DNA of 64,000 bases. Source: Kyrpidia spormannii. GTDB lineage: Bacteria > Bacillota > Bacilli > Kyrpidiales > Kyrpidiaceae. The translations under genes were made by a program, and so were the position numbers. Location of the stretch: the NCBI RefSeq assembly GCF_002804065.1, contig NZ_CP024955.1, positions 682,001-746,000 of the forward strand, in the 5' to 3' direction. The notes beneath the pieces are model-generated. The model had not been told where the DNA came from, did not search any database, and worked only from the letters and a program-made list of their open reading frames with translations. Below, piece by piece: positions 1 through 7,484 of the stretch. Every line of letters begins with the position of its first letter. Within the stretch, counting starts at the first letter, position 1.

Positions 1-2
1 TA

Positions 3-119
3 CAACAATATGGAAGCACCTATGCCATCGCAAAACATCTTCGGGTGAGCCAACCCACCGTGGTACGGAAGTTAAGACAGTTCGGCCTTTCGGGCGGAAG
101 GGCATTGGATTCTCAATAA
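3..119 (+). CDS. Sigma-54-dependent transcriptional activator, C-terminal end only (partial)
   Basis: The reading frame is open from the window edge to a TAA at 117-119. Its 38 residues form a helix-turn-helix of the TyrR/Fis type seen at the C-terminus of Bacillota sigma-54 activators: YGSTYAIAKHLRVSQPTVVRK followed by LRQFGL is the family pattern of an AK.L.VSQ.TVVRKL recognition region. The AAA+ core (GAFTGA) and any sensor domain lie outside the window. It converges on the 5-oxoproline operon, whose promoter at 3250-3265 is of sigma-54 type, so it is probably the activator of that operon and of the divergent gab genes. The family call rests on the C-terminal motif plus this context. Confidence 0.72.
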   Translation, partial: QQYGSTYAIAKHLRVSQPTVVRKLRQFGLSGGRALDSQ

Positions 120-264
120 AGCCTTACACCTGGGACTCCGCCCAGGAACTGAAGGCTCACGATATGGAATCCAGGGGGGAGGCCGTGACCAAAGACCCCG
201 GGAAGTGAAGCCGGGCCGGGGCGGTTATTCCGACTCCCGACCGGCCGTGTTGGCTTCCGGTTAT

Positions 265-525
265 CTACTTGTCCTCTTTGGGAATGAGGACGGCGATCTC
301 CTGGCCGACGTCCACCATTGCTTCGTTTTCCACGGAGAAAGCGGCAATGATCCCGTCTTCTTCCGCCTGGATCTCATAGAAGTTCTTCATCACTTCCACC
401 AGCCCGATGGTGTCTCCCGACTTCACCGTATCCCCTTCGCGGACGTATACGTCCGACTGCGGGTTGGGCCGTCGATAGAATATACCGGGCAAGGGGGAAA
501 CGATGCTCTTGCGCGGTTCGGACAT
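265..525 (-). CDS. accB: Biotinyl/lipoyl carrier protein (AccB-like BCCP), short form
   Basis: An 86-residue protein that is almost entirely a biotinyl domain. The lysine of the VEVMKN motif (about residue 47) is the expected biotinylation site, and the surrounding V.EGD.VKSGD.IG...VMK pattern is that of acetyl-CoA carboxylase BCCP. It lacks the N-terminal region and Ala/Pro linker of a full AccB (about 150-160 residues). It is the last gene of the pxpB-pxpC-pxpA operon, 45 bp after pxpA. PxpC belongs to a family named for biotin-dependent carboxyltransferases, so the carrier probably serves this operon. No biotin carboxylase (AccC) gene follows; the next gene is on the other strand. Gene symbol by similarity only. 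Confidence 0.85.
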   Translation of the reverse strand: MSEPRKSIVSPLPGIFYRRPNPQSDVYVREGDTVKSGDTIGLVEVMKNFYEIQAEEDGIIAAFSVENEAMVDVGQEIAVLIPKEDK

Positions 526-570
526 ACCGGTACACCTCCTTCAGGTTGCTGCGTTTGCTACGTCGTGTCC

Positions 571-1335
571 TCAGGCAGAGGCGCCTTCAAAAGGGCGAAT
601 TTCGACGCCGTGTTCCATGAGGTGCTGGCGGATCACCCGGGCCAACTCCGGGGCGCCGGGCGTGTCACCGTGAATACAAATGCTATCGACCCTAACCGGG
701 ATGTCCTCGCCTTCTGCCGTTGTCACCCGATTCTCCCGAACGGCTCGTAGAACCCGATCGGCCGCTTTAACGGGGTCCAGGGCTGTCTCCACCTTCCGGG
801 TGAACAAGATTTTGCCGTCGTTGGCGTACTCCCGATCGGCGTAAAACTCCGCCGCCACCCGCTGGCCCATCTCGTTGGCCACGCGATAGGTGGCGGAGGC
901 CTCCATGCAGTACAGGATGAGGGACGAATCTACCCGCTGAATCGCATCGATCACTGCCCGACTGAGATCCTCGTCGTCTGCCATCATCATGTACAAGGCG
1001 CCGTGGGGCTTTACATGTTGGACTTTCAACCCGTAAAGAGAGGCGAATTCCCGCAGGGCCCCCAGTTGGTAGATGAGGTCGTCCTGAACCTCCTGGGGTG
1101 TGCAGCGCAGATACCGTCGGCCGAAGCCCACCAAGTCCGGGAATCCGGCGTGAATCCCCACGGCGACGCCGTGAGCTTTTGCCAATTCTACGGTCCGGCG
1201 CATCACGTGAGGGTCTCCGGCGTGAAAGCCGCCCGCCACATTCGCCGAGGAGATGTACTTCATCATTTCCTCGTCCCGTCCCATGGTCCAGGCCCCAAAG
1301 CTTTCTCCCATATCGCAGTTCAGGTCCACCTGCAC
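571..1335 (-). CDS. pxpA: 5-oxoprolinase subunit PxpA (LamB/YcsF family)
   Basis: 254 residues, the normal length for YcsF/PxpA. The start carries the family signature [11 protein letters not shown], followed by [13 protein letters not shown] and [10 protein letters not shown]; these His/Asp residues line the TIM-barrel-like active site. PxpA works with PxpB and PxpC in ATP-dependent cleavage of 5-oxo-L-proline to glutamate. The start is GTG with an AAGGGGG ribosome-binding site. It lies 18 bp after pxpC in the same operon. The sigma-54 promoter upstream of pxpB suggests control by nitrogen or amino-acid supply. Confidence 0.93.
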   Translation of the reverse strand: MQVDLNCDMGESFGAWTMGRDEEMMKYISSANVAGGFHAGDPHVMRRTVELAKAHGVAVGIHAGFPDLVGFGRRYLRCTPQEVQDDLIYQLGALREFASLYGLKVQHVKPHGALYMMMADDEDLSRAVIDAIQRVDSSLILYCMEASATYRVANEMGQRVAAEFYADREYANDGKILFTRKVETALDPVKAADRVLRAVRENRVTTAEGEDIPVRVDSICIHGDTPGAPELARVIRQHLMEHGVEIRPFEGASA

Positions 1336-1353
1336 CGCATAGGCCCCCTTCTA

Positions 1354-2331
1354 TCAGCTTTGTCGCAAAAACGATTCCACTTCCAGAATCCTCGTCTGCC
1401 TCTCCCGGCGCCGGCGCAGGGCCTCGGCCAGATCGATTTCGACGAATTTCGCTTTCTGGTTCGTCCGGGTCTGGGCGATGCGATCGAGATCCGCACTGAT
1501 CACCGTGCCGATGGTGGCGTAGCCCCCTCCCGTCACGGCGTCGTTCAACAGGACAATGGGCTCCACGCCGTCCGGGACCTGGATGGAACCGATGGGATAC
1601 CCGCAGTCGACCACGTTCGACGGGTTGCTGCCGGCCCCGAAGGGTTGGGGGCGATCCACGAATTGTAAACGGATGCCCTTATACCGATAGCCCACGCGGT
1701 TGGCCTCGGGGGTGACGGTCCACTCGGCGGCAAAAAACTCCTGTTTACTCTCCTCGGTCAGCCGGTGTACGTACAGTCCCGGCACCACGTGGAGCTCCGC
1801 TGCCTCGGCAAAATTCGGACGCCATTTCTCGGGTACGGCAACCCCTTCCCTGGGCGCTCGGGTTTGCAAGTCCCCCTTCTCGAGCATATCCCCGGCTTTC
1901 AAGGCCCGCCCCTCATGGCCGCCGATGCCGCAGAGGGCGTAGGTCGAACGGCTGCCCATGACCGGCGGGACTTCAATGCCTCCTTCCACGGCGATGTAGC
2001 TGCGGGCTCCCTTTTGTAACATGCCGAAGGACAGCACGTCCCCGGACCGGGCAGCCACCGCCGTCCAGAGAGGGATGGGTTGTCCATTGAGAAAAGCGGG
2101 CATGTCGGCTCCGCACACGGCGAATCGAAGGTCTGCCCGGAATTCCAGTTCCGGGCCGAGATAAGTCGCCTCCAGGGTCGCCGCGGCCGGATCGTTTCCC
2201 ACCAGCAGATTGGCCACGGTGTGAGAATATTTGTCGAGAGCCCCCGAAGGTGGGAGGCCGATGCTATAGTATCCGGGTCTCCCCAAATCCTGCACCGTTG
2301 TTGAAAGTCCGGGCTTTACCACGCGGATCAT
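1354..2331 (-). CDS. pxpC: 5-oxoprolinase subunit PxpC (biotin-dependent carboxyltransferase / KipA family)
   Basis: 325 residues, typical of the KipA/AHS2 family. The N-terminus VVKPGLSTTVQDLGRPGY is diagnostic, and the mid-region GSRSTYA and later NPSNVVDCGYPIGS motifs match the AHS2 (allophanate-hydrolase-subunit-2) fold. With PxpB and PxpA it forms the prokaryotic 5-oxoprolinase. Its ATG overlaps the pxpB stop codon (ATGA), which suggests translational coupling. The family resembles carboxyltransferase domains; the carrier gene at the end of this operon makes a carboxyl-transfer step plausible but unproven. Confidence 0.93.
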   Translation of the reverse strand: MIRVVKPGLSTTVQDLGRPGYYSIGLPPSGALDKYSHTVANLLVGNDPAAATLEATYLGPELEFRADLRFAVCGADMPAFLNGQPIPLWTAVAARSGDVLSFGMLQKGARSYIAVEGGIEVPPVMGSRSTYALCGIGGHEGRALKAGDMLEKGDLQTRAPREGVAVPEKWRPNFAEAAELHVVPGLYVHRLTEESKQEFFAAEWTVTPEANRVGYRYKGIRLQFVDRPQPFGAGSNPSNVVDCGYPIGSIQVPDGVEPIVLLNDAVTGGGYATIGTVISADLDRIAQTRTNQKAKFVEIDLAEALRRRRERQTRILEVESFLRQS

Positions 2332-3143
2332 CGCTCCAGCTCCCCTTTCACGGCCGCGGAGAATCCGGCGGGATCCCGGATGGCGTCGTTGGGATTAAAA
2401 GTGATCTCCCGTATCCGGTATCGGAACGTCCCGTTTTCCACGGTGGCTCGAATGGCCTCGTACTCCTTCATGTCGATGGGCCGGAACCAGTAAATGTCTC
2501 CCGGCCGGGGAAAGACCATGGACTCCCGAAAATCCGGCAGGCGCTGGTCCCGGTCAAAAATCGGACTTGGGGAGATGCCGAACAATTGATATCCCCCCGC
2601 CCCCTCCACCGGGTAGATGGCCACAAAAGCGCCTCCGAATCCAAACGCCCGCTCCGGCGTATACGTCCGAGGCCGTACGTATTTGGGCACTTCGATCTGC
2701 TCCTCCCGGGGGGCGATCTGGAAACACCAGGGCAGCCCGGGCACAAACCCCGTCATGGACACAATGTACGGTGCTCGGCACAGAGCTTCGATAAAAGCCT
2801 CTGTCGAAGAAAACCCATTGATCCGCGCCGCGTATTCCAAATCTGTCGAGTTCGGGTCTTGGTGGCGATCCCGGGCCCGCATCAACGCCTCCCGGGTCCA
2901 GGGGTCATCGAAAAGGATCGGAAAATCCACCACCCTTGACGTGAGAGATACGTGGGCCAGATCGGTGGTGGACCGGTCTGCCGCCTCAAGGTGCCGCAAC
3001 AAATCCTCGGGGGAGATCACGTCGGGGTCATACCGGACCATGTAAGACGCATTGGCCGGGCAGATGTCCGAGACTCCCCGAATATGATGCTCTTGAAGCT
3101 CCCGGGTGATGGCCATCACTCGGATGTTCGCTTCAAGGCTCAT
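2328..3143 (-). CDS. pxpB: 5-oxoprolinase subunit PxpB (KipI/AHS1 family)
   Basis: 271 residues with the AHS1 pattern: a C-terminal block containing GFVPGLPWCF, KYVRPRTYTPERAFGFGGAF and VEGAGGYQLFG, which is the conserved core of KipI/PxpB. It is about 30 residues longer than Bacillus KipI, mostly at the N-terminus. First gene of the operon, about 107 bp downstream of the -12 element of a sigma-54 promoter at 3250-3265. The start is less certain than the rest because the GAGGAA ribosome-binding site is only two bases from the ATG. Confidence 0.9.
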   Translation of the reverse strand: MSLEANIRVMAITRELQEHHIRGVSDICPANASYMVRYDPDVISPEDLLRHLEAADRSTTDLAHVSLTSRVVDFPILFDDPWTREALMRARDRHQDPNSTDLEYAARINGFSSTEAFIEALCRAPYIVSMTGFVPGLPWCFQIAPREEQIEVPKYVRPRTYTPERAFGFGGAFVAIYPVEGAGGYQLFGISPSPIFDRDQRLPDFRESMVFPRPGDIYWFRPIDMKEYEAIRATVENGTFRYRIREITFNPNDAIRDPAGFSAAVKGELER

Positions 3144-3249
3144 TTCCTCGGAGAGTTCGACGAAAATAAATTCATCGCCGCCATAAGTATAACGTGGGGT
3201 CGAATGTATGATTCATCCCTCCTTCAACCGGACAATCAAATAAATCCCC

Positions 3250-3265
3250 TGCAAAATGTATGCCA
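3250..3265 (-). promoter_or_regulatory. Sigma-54 (-24/-12) promoter of the pxp operon
   Basis: Read on the minus strand the sequence is TGGCATACATTTTGCA. It matches the RpoN consensus TGGCAC-N5-TTGCA, with the invariant GG and GC separated by exactly 10 bases. It is oriented toward pxpB, and the end of a sigma-54 activator gene sits at the far end of the operon. Confidence 0.85.
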
Positions 3266-3347
3266 TTTTTGCTTATCCTATCCGGAGAGCGCCTGGGCCA
3301 GGCTGTGCGGGTGATCGTCCTCTTTCCGGGGCCTGTCGTTGAGCGGA

Positions 3348-3371
3348 TTTTGATTCATGCACGAATCAAAA
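3348..3371. promoter_or_regulatory. Perfect inverted repeat, candidate enhancer (UAS) for the sigma-54 activator
   Basis: TTTTGATTC, six bases, then GAATCAAAA: a perfect 9+9 dyad between two divergent -24/-12 promoters, about 85 bp from the pxp promoter and about 75 bp from the gab promoter. That is a usual distance for an enhancer-binding site serving both. Confidence 0.6.
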
Positions 3372-3374
3372 CGG

Positions 3375-3398
3375 AATTCGATCGTGCACAGATGAATT
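3375..3398. promoter_or_regulatory. Second palindromic element, candidate UAS
   Basis: AATTC and GAATT outer arms flank a central GTGCAC palindrome. It lies 4 bp after the first dyad, whose spacer (ATGCAC) resembles this centre. Two adjacent dyads are typical for activators that assemble as oligomers. Confidence 0.42.
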
Positions 3399-3441
3399 GT
3401 CCATCCCGGAAACATCGGCCATTCCGGGCTCTTCCCCGCAT

Positions 3442-3457
3442 TGGCATTCATTTTGCA
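3442..3457 (+). promoter_or_regulatory. Sigma-54 (-24/-12) promoter of gabT-gabD
   Basis: TGGCATTCATTTTGCA reads toward gabT, with GG and GC separated by 10 bases. It is nearly identical to the divergent pxp promoter (TGGCATACATTTTGCA), so both operons are probably switched by the same activator. The expected transcription start is near 3468, leaving about 77 bases of leader. Confidence 0.85.
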
Positions 3458-3544
3458 TACCAACGTGGCAAGGGCCTGCGGGCAACTGTCAGTCGGAGGC
3501 CGACCGCGGCCTAGAGCCCGAAAAGGGGAAGGGAGCGAGGGAGT

Positions 3545-4909
3545 TTGACGCGTCGATTCATTGATTTAAAAACGTCGATCCCGGGCCCAAAGTCTCAGGC
3601 GTTGATGGAACGCCGGAAGGCTCGGGTGCCCAGGGGAGTCAGCAACGCCTCACCGATTTTTGTCGATCGAACAGAAGGTGCGTTAGTGACCGATGTGGAC
3701 GGAAACACCTTTTTGGATTTTGCCGGAGCGATCGGCACCATGAACGCTGGTCACCGGCCCCCCGCGGTGGTCAAGGCCTTGCATGAGCAGGTGGACCGGT
3801 TTCTGCACACCAGTTTCCACGTGGCCATGTACGAGTCCTACGTGGCCTTGGCGGAAAAGCTGGCGGAATTGACCCCCGGAAACTTTGAAAAGAAGGCAAT
3901 GTTTCTCAACTCCGGGGCTGAGGCGGTGGAGAATGCGATCAAAATCGCCCGGCGATACACCGGACGGCCGGCGGTGGTGTCCTTTACCCGGGGTTTCCAC
4001 GGCCGGACGTTGATGGGCATGTCGCTGACCAGCAAGGTCAAACCTTATAAATACCAGATGGGTCCTTTTGCGCCGATGGTGTACCAAGCCCCCTATCCCT
4101 ATGTGTACCGCCGGCCGGCGGGGATGAGTGAGGAGGAATACACCGATTCGGTGATCGCCCAGTTCAAAGAATTTTTCTCCGCCGAAGTCTCACCGGAAGA
4201 GGTGGCCGCCGTGATTTTTGAGCCCGTTCAGGGGGAGGGCGGCTTCATCGTTCCGCCGAAACGGTTCGTCGATGCGGTGAAGGAGTTTTGCGCCCAGCAT
4301 CGAATTGTTTTTATTGCGGATGAAATCCAGACCGGCTTTGGGCGCACCGGGCGGTGGTTTGCCTCGGAACATTTTGGGTTGGAGCCCGATCTGATCACCG
4401 TGTCGAAGTCTTTAGCTGCCGGGCTGCCCATCAGTGGGGTCGTCGGCCGGGCGGAGATTATGGACGCCGCGGAACCCGGTCAACTCGGGGGGACGTACGG
4501 GGGCAGTCCACTGGGCTGCGCGGCCGCCCTCGGGGTGATTGAAACGATGCAACGGGAGAACCTGGTGCAGAAAGCGGAGGCCCTCGGCCGGCAATTGAAG
4601 GATCGGTTCACCCGGTGGTACGAGCGTTACCCATTGATCGGGGACGTGCGGGGCCTCGGCGCCATGGTGGCGGTGGAGTTGGTGAGGGATCGCCAGACGA
4701 GGGAGCCCGCCAAGGACGAGACGGCCCGGGTGATACAGGGATCCGTTCAGCGGGGCGTGTTGTTGATGGGTGCAGGGCTGTACAGTGACGTGATTCGGAT
4801 TTTGTGCCCCTTGGTGACCACGCCGGAACAGCTGGACGAAGGGCTCGATGTCATGGAAGAAGCCCTGGCCGAAGTGAGTGGCGCGGTTTCGACTCAACAA
4901 GCTCGATAA
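3545..4909 (+). CDS. gabT: 4-aminobutyrate aminotransferase (class III, PLP-dependent)
   Basis: 454 residues. Converts 4-aminobutyrate and 2-oxoglutarate to succinate semialdehyde and glutamate. The PLP lysine is in TVSKSLAAGLPISG; GAEAVENAIKIARRYTGRP and IADEIQTGFGRTGR are the class III cofactor-binding segments. The TTG start has an AAGGGAG site nine bases upstream. gabD follows 50 bp later, so the pair forms the GABA shunt to succinate. Expression is probably sigma-54-dependent from 3442-3457. Another omega-amino-acid substrate is possible, but the pairing with a semialdehyde dehydrogenase favours GABA. Confidence 0.9.
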   Translation: MTRRFIDLKTSIPGPKSQALMERRKARVPRGVSNASPIFVDRTEGALVTDVDGNTFLDFAGAIGTMNAGHRPPAVVKALHEQVDRFLHTSFHVAMYESYVALAEKLAELTPGNFEKKAMFLNSGAEAVENAIKIARRYTGRPAVVSFTRGFHGRTLMGMSLTSKVKPYKYQMGPFAPMVYQAPYPYVYRRPAGMSEEEYTDSVIAQFKEFFSAEVSPEEVAAVIFEPVQGEGGFIVPPKRFVDAVKEFCAQHRIVFIADEIQTGFGRTGRWFASEHFGLEPDLITVSKSLAAGLPISGVVGRAEIMDAAEPGQLGGTYGGSPLGCAAALGVIETMQRENLVQKAEALGRQLKDRFTRWYERYPLIGDVRGLGAMVAVELVRDRQTREPAKDETARVIQGSVQRGVLLMGAGLYSDVIRILCPLVTTPEQLDEGLDVMEEALAEVSGAVSTQQAR

Positions 4910-4959
4910 ATTGGGAAGGGACGGTATCGGCCGGTCTCATTCCCTCAGGAGGTGCGGCG

Positions 4960-6408
4960 ATGCGGCGATACGGATTGTATGTCGATGGGCAGTGGACCCC
5001 GGCAGGCAGTGGGAAAACTTTTGAGGTCTACAACCCGGCCACCGGGGATGTGGTAGGGGAAGTGGCGGATGCGTCGAAAGAGGATGTCCTTCGGGCCGTG
5101 GATGCGGCTCATCGCGCGTTTCCCGGTTGGGCGGCGAAGACGGCGAAAGAGCGCTCGGAGATTCTCCGGCGGGCTTACGATTTGATGGTGGCGAATCTCG
5201 ACGAGCTGGCGGTCATCATGACCACCGAGCAGGGCAAGCCTTTGGCTGAAGCCAAGGGAGAGATTCAGTACGCAGCCGATTTTGTCTTGTGGTATTCCGA
5301 GGAAGCGAAACGGGTGTACGGCGAAACGATCCCGGCTTCGTTTCCGCACAAGCGGATCCTGGTCCTGCGCCAACCGGTGGGCGTGGTGGCGGCGATCACG
5401 CCGTGGAATTTTCCCGCAGCCATGATCACCCGAAAGATCGCTCCCGCCTTGGCGGCGGGCTGCACGGTGATCGTAAAACCGGCCAAACAGACGCCCCTGA
5501 CCGCCTGTCGGCTGGTGGAGATTTTCGAAGAAGCGGGGATGCCTCCGGGTGTGGTGAACCTGATTACGGGAAGCCGGGCTGCGGAGATCGCCGACACGAT
5601 GCTCGCCGACGAGCGGGTGCGGAAGATCACTTTCACCGGCTCCACCGAAGTGGGTAAGCAGCTCATGCGCAAAGCGGCGGACACGGTGAAACACATCAGC
5701 CTGGAACTCGGCGGACACGCCCCCTTCCTGGTCTTTGAGGATGCGGACATCGATGCGGCGGCCCGGGAGGTGGCGGCGAGCAAATTCCGCAATGCCGGCC
5801 AGACCTGTGTCTGCACGAACCGGGTGTACGTGCACGAGTCCATCGCCGAGCCCTTTGCCGAGGCCTTGGCGAAGCGGGCGGCGTCGATGAAAGTCGGCAA
5901 CGGCTTGGAAGAAGGAGTGGTCATCGGCCCGCTTATCGACCGCCAGGCTGCGGAGAAAGTTGAGGAGCACGTTCGGGACGCCGTCCAGAAAGGCGCTCGG
6001 GTGGTGACGGGCGGCCATCGGTTGAGCCGGGCCGGCACCAAAGGGGAAGTGCATTTCTTCGAACCCACGGTTCTGCTCGACGTCAGTGACGACATGCTGG
6101 TTCTTTACGAGGAGACCTTTGGTCCCGTTGCGCCGGTGCAGACCTTCCGGGATGACGAGGAAGCGGTCCGGAAAGCTAACGACACCCGCTATGGGCTGGC
6201 AGCTTACCTGTTCACCCGGGATCTGTCCCGGGCCGTCCGGGTGGCCGAGAGCCTGGAGTACGGGATTGTCGGTATCAACGATGGTCTGCCTTCCGTCGCC
6301 CAAGCTCCTTTTGGCGGCTTCAAGGAGAGCGGCCTGGGCCGGGAGGGCGGCCGCCACGGGATCGAGGAGTTCCTGGAAATCAAGTACGTATCCCTGGCGC
6401 TCGTCTGA
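4960..6408 (+). CDS. gabD: NAD(P)-dependent succinate-semialdehyde dehydrogenase (aldehyde dehydrogenase family)
   Basis: 482 residues from an ATG preceded by CAGGAGGTGCGGCG. Oxidises succinate semialdehyde from GabT to succinate. Visible aldehyde dehydrogenase motifs: TPWNFPAAMITRKIAPALAA (cofactor groove), FTGSTEVGK, SLELGGHAPF (general-base Glu) and NAGQTCVCTNR, which holds the catalytic Cys. NAAIRPG-type ends are replaced by the usual PFGGFKESGLGREGG near the C-terminus. An in-frame extension upstream into gabT exists but has no ribosome-binding site. Confidence 0.92.
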   Translation: MRRYGLYVDGQWTPAGSGKTFEVYNPATGDVVGEVADASKEDVLRAVDAAHRAFPGWAAKTAKERSEILRRAYDLMVANLDELAVIMTTEQGKPLAEAKGEIQYAADFVLWYSEEAKRVYGETIPASFPHKRILVLRQPVGVVAAITPWNFPAAMITRKIAPALAAGCTVIVKPAKQTPLTACRLVEIFEEAGMPPGVVNLITGSRAAEIADTMLADERVRKITFTGSTEVGKQLMRKAADTVKHISLELGGHAPFLVFEDADIDAAAREVAASKFRNAGQTCVCTNRVYVHESIAEPFAEALAKRAASMKVGNGLEEGVVIGPLIDRQAAEKVEEHVRDAVQKGARVVTGGHRLSRAGTKGEVHFFEPTVLLDVSDDMLVLYEETFGPVAPVQTFRDDEEAVRKANDTRYGLAAYLFTRDLSRAVRVAESLEYGIVGINDGLPSVAQAPFGGFKESGLGREGGRHGIEEFLEIKYVSLALV

Positions 6409-6429
6409 GGATTGTTTCGCGGTAGGGTT

Positions 6430-6470
6430 GCGGCCGCGGGGGTGTTGAGAACCTCCGCGGCTGCCTCCTT
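6430..6470. terminator. Bidirectional terminator between gabD and the dehydratase genes
   Basis: A 13-bp stem (GCGGCCGCGGGGG / CCTCCGCGGCTGC, two wobble positions) with a 9-base loop, followed by CTCCTTTTCTT. It lies between converging genes. Confidence 0.7.
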
Positions 6471-6483
6471 TTCTTCCCACTCG

Positions 6484-6897
6484 TTAGAAGAATCGCACTT
6501 CCGCCACACCGGCGGTCACGATGTCTCCGCTTTGGTTGACGGCGGCCACTTCCAGCTCTGCGATCCGATCATCCTTTCGCAGGGTGCGCACGGTCCCCCG
6601 GCACGTGAGGACATCTCCGGGTTTGACCATGCGCTGGAACCGAACCTTCATACGCAGGATATCCCCTTTTACCCCCAGAAGATGGCGCAGGTATTGTCCG
6701 AGAAAACCCATGCTTAACATACCGTGGGCAATTACACCGTCCAAGCCCGCCTGCCTGGCGAACTCCTCCACTGTGTGAAGGGGGTTAAAATCCCCCGAGG
6801 CGCCGGCGTATTTCACCAGCTGCACCCGGTCCACCGGGGGCTTAACCAGCGGTTCGAGCTCCATGTTTTCGTTGAGTGTTTCCCACATCAGTTCCAT
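6484..6897 (-). CDS. MaoC-like (R)-3-hydroxyacyl thioester dehydratase, HadB-like catalytic subunit
   Basis: 137 residues, a single hot-dog fold. The hydratase motif is present: YAGASGDFNPLH, then GVIAHGML, with Asp and His of the (R)-hydratase dyad. Its partner gene 12 bp upstream encodes a hot-dog protein without the catalytic His, so the two probably form a HadAB-like heterodimer that dehydrates (or hydrates) 3-hydroxyacyl-CoA or -ACP. An SDR reductase gene precedes them on the same strand, supporting a reductase plus dehydratase unit. The ribosome-binding site is GAGGGGGTGG. Confidence 0.85.
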   Translation of the reverse strand: MELMWETLNENMELEPLVKPPVDRVQLVKYAGASGDFNPLHTVEEFARQAGLDGVIAHGMLSMGFLGQYLRHLLGVKGDILRMKVRFQRMVKPGDVLTCRGTVRTLRKDDRIAELEVAAVNQSGDIVTAGVAEVRFF

Positions 6898-6909
6898 GGT
6901 GCCACCCCC

Positions 6910-7356
6910 TCAGTCCTGTCGATAGATGATAGTCTCCCGCCCGGTGACCACCGGTAGGTCATTGATGTCTTTGGCCCGGGTTTCGATGACGATGAAGGTC
7001 ATTCGCCCGCTTCGCCCAGCCCGATCGTAGACATCGATGACCTCTTGTTGCACCCAGTATCGGTCTCCCGGTCGCATGGGACGGTGGAATACGTACTCTT
7101 GTTCCCCGTGGAGAACACGATGCAGGTCAAACCCCGGCACATCTGCCAGGGGGCCGGGGATGACCCGGGCCAGGGTGGTGGCAAAGGTCGGAGGAGCGAT
7201 GAGCCCACGAAAAGGGGTGGATTCGGCGAAGGCCTCATCCACGTACAAGGGCGACGGGTCTCCCACAGCTTCGGCGAACCGGCGGATATGTCCCTTTTCC
7301 ACGTCGACGACATGAACGTTCGTCTTCTTGCCGATCAAGGAGCGATCTACCGGCAT
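6910..7356 (-). CDS. MaoC N-terminal (FAS1-like) hot-dog dehydratase, HadA-like non-catalytic partner
   Basis: 148 residues from MPVDRSLIGK, an ATG with a GGAAAGG site; upstream in-frame codons have no plausible start. The motif FAEAVGDPSPLYVDEAFA and LIAPPTF places it in the HadA/FAS1-like dehydratase group, where Tyr replaces the catalytic His of the active partner. This fits a structural or substrate-binding role beside the HadB-like protein encoded next. Whether it acts on acyl-CoA or acyl-ACP cannot be read from the sequence. Confidence 0.82.
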   Translation of the reverse strand: MPVDRSLIGKKTNVHVVDVEKGHIRRFAEAVGDPSPLYVDEAFAESTPFRGLIAPPTFATTLARVIPGPLADVPGFDLHRVLHGEQEYVFHRPMRPGDRYWVQQEVIDVYDRAGRSGRMTFIVIETRAKDINDLPVVTGRETIIYRQD

Positions 7357-7484
7357 CTTGGCACCTTTCCTTTCTTTGAATAGGCTCATTGGCCATAAAG
7401 TCTGAAACGCCTCTGAAGGGTCAGGTGGCCCGCTTATCGGATGTCTACGACAATCTTCATCCCGGGACTGGAAAACTCCTGGTG

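Noticed and set aside
190..220. CCCGG / CCGGG hairpin between the sigma-54 activator and the carrier gene
   Set aside because: Five-bp stem and no T-run on either strand; too weak to call a terminator for the converging genes.
4945..6480. Long minus-strand open frame (511 codons) opposite gabD
   Set aside because: Shadow of the GC-rich aldehyde dehydrogenase gene: Arg/His/Gly-rich, no family motif, no ribosome-binding site.
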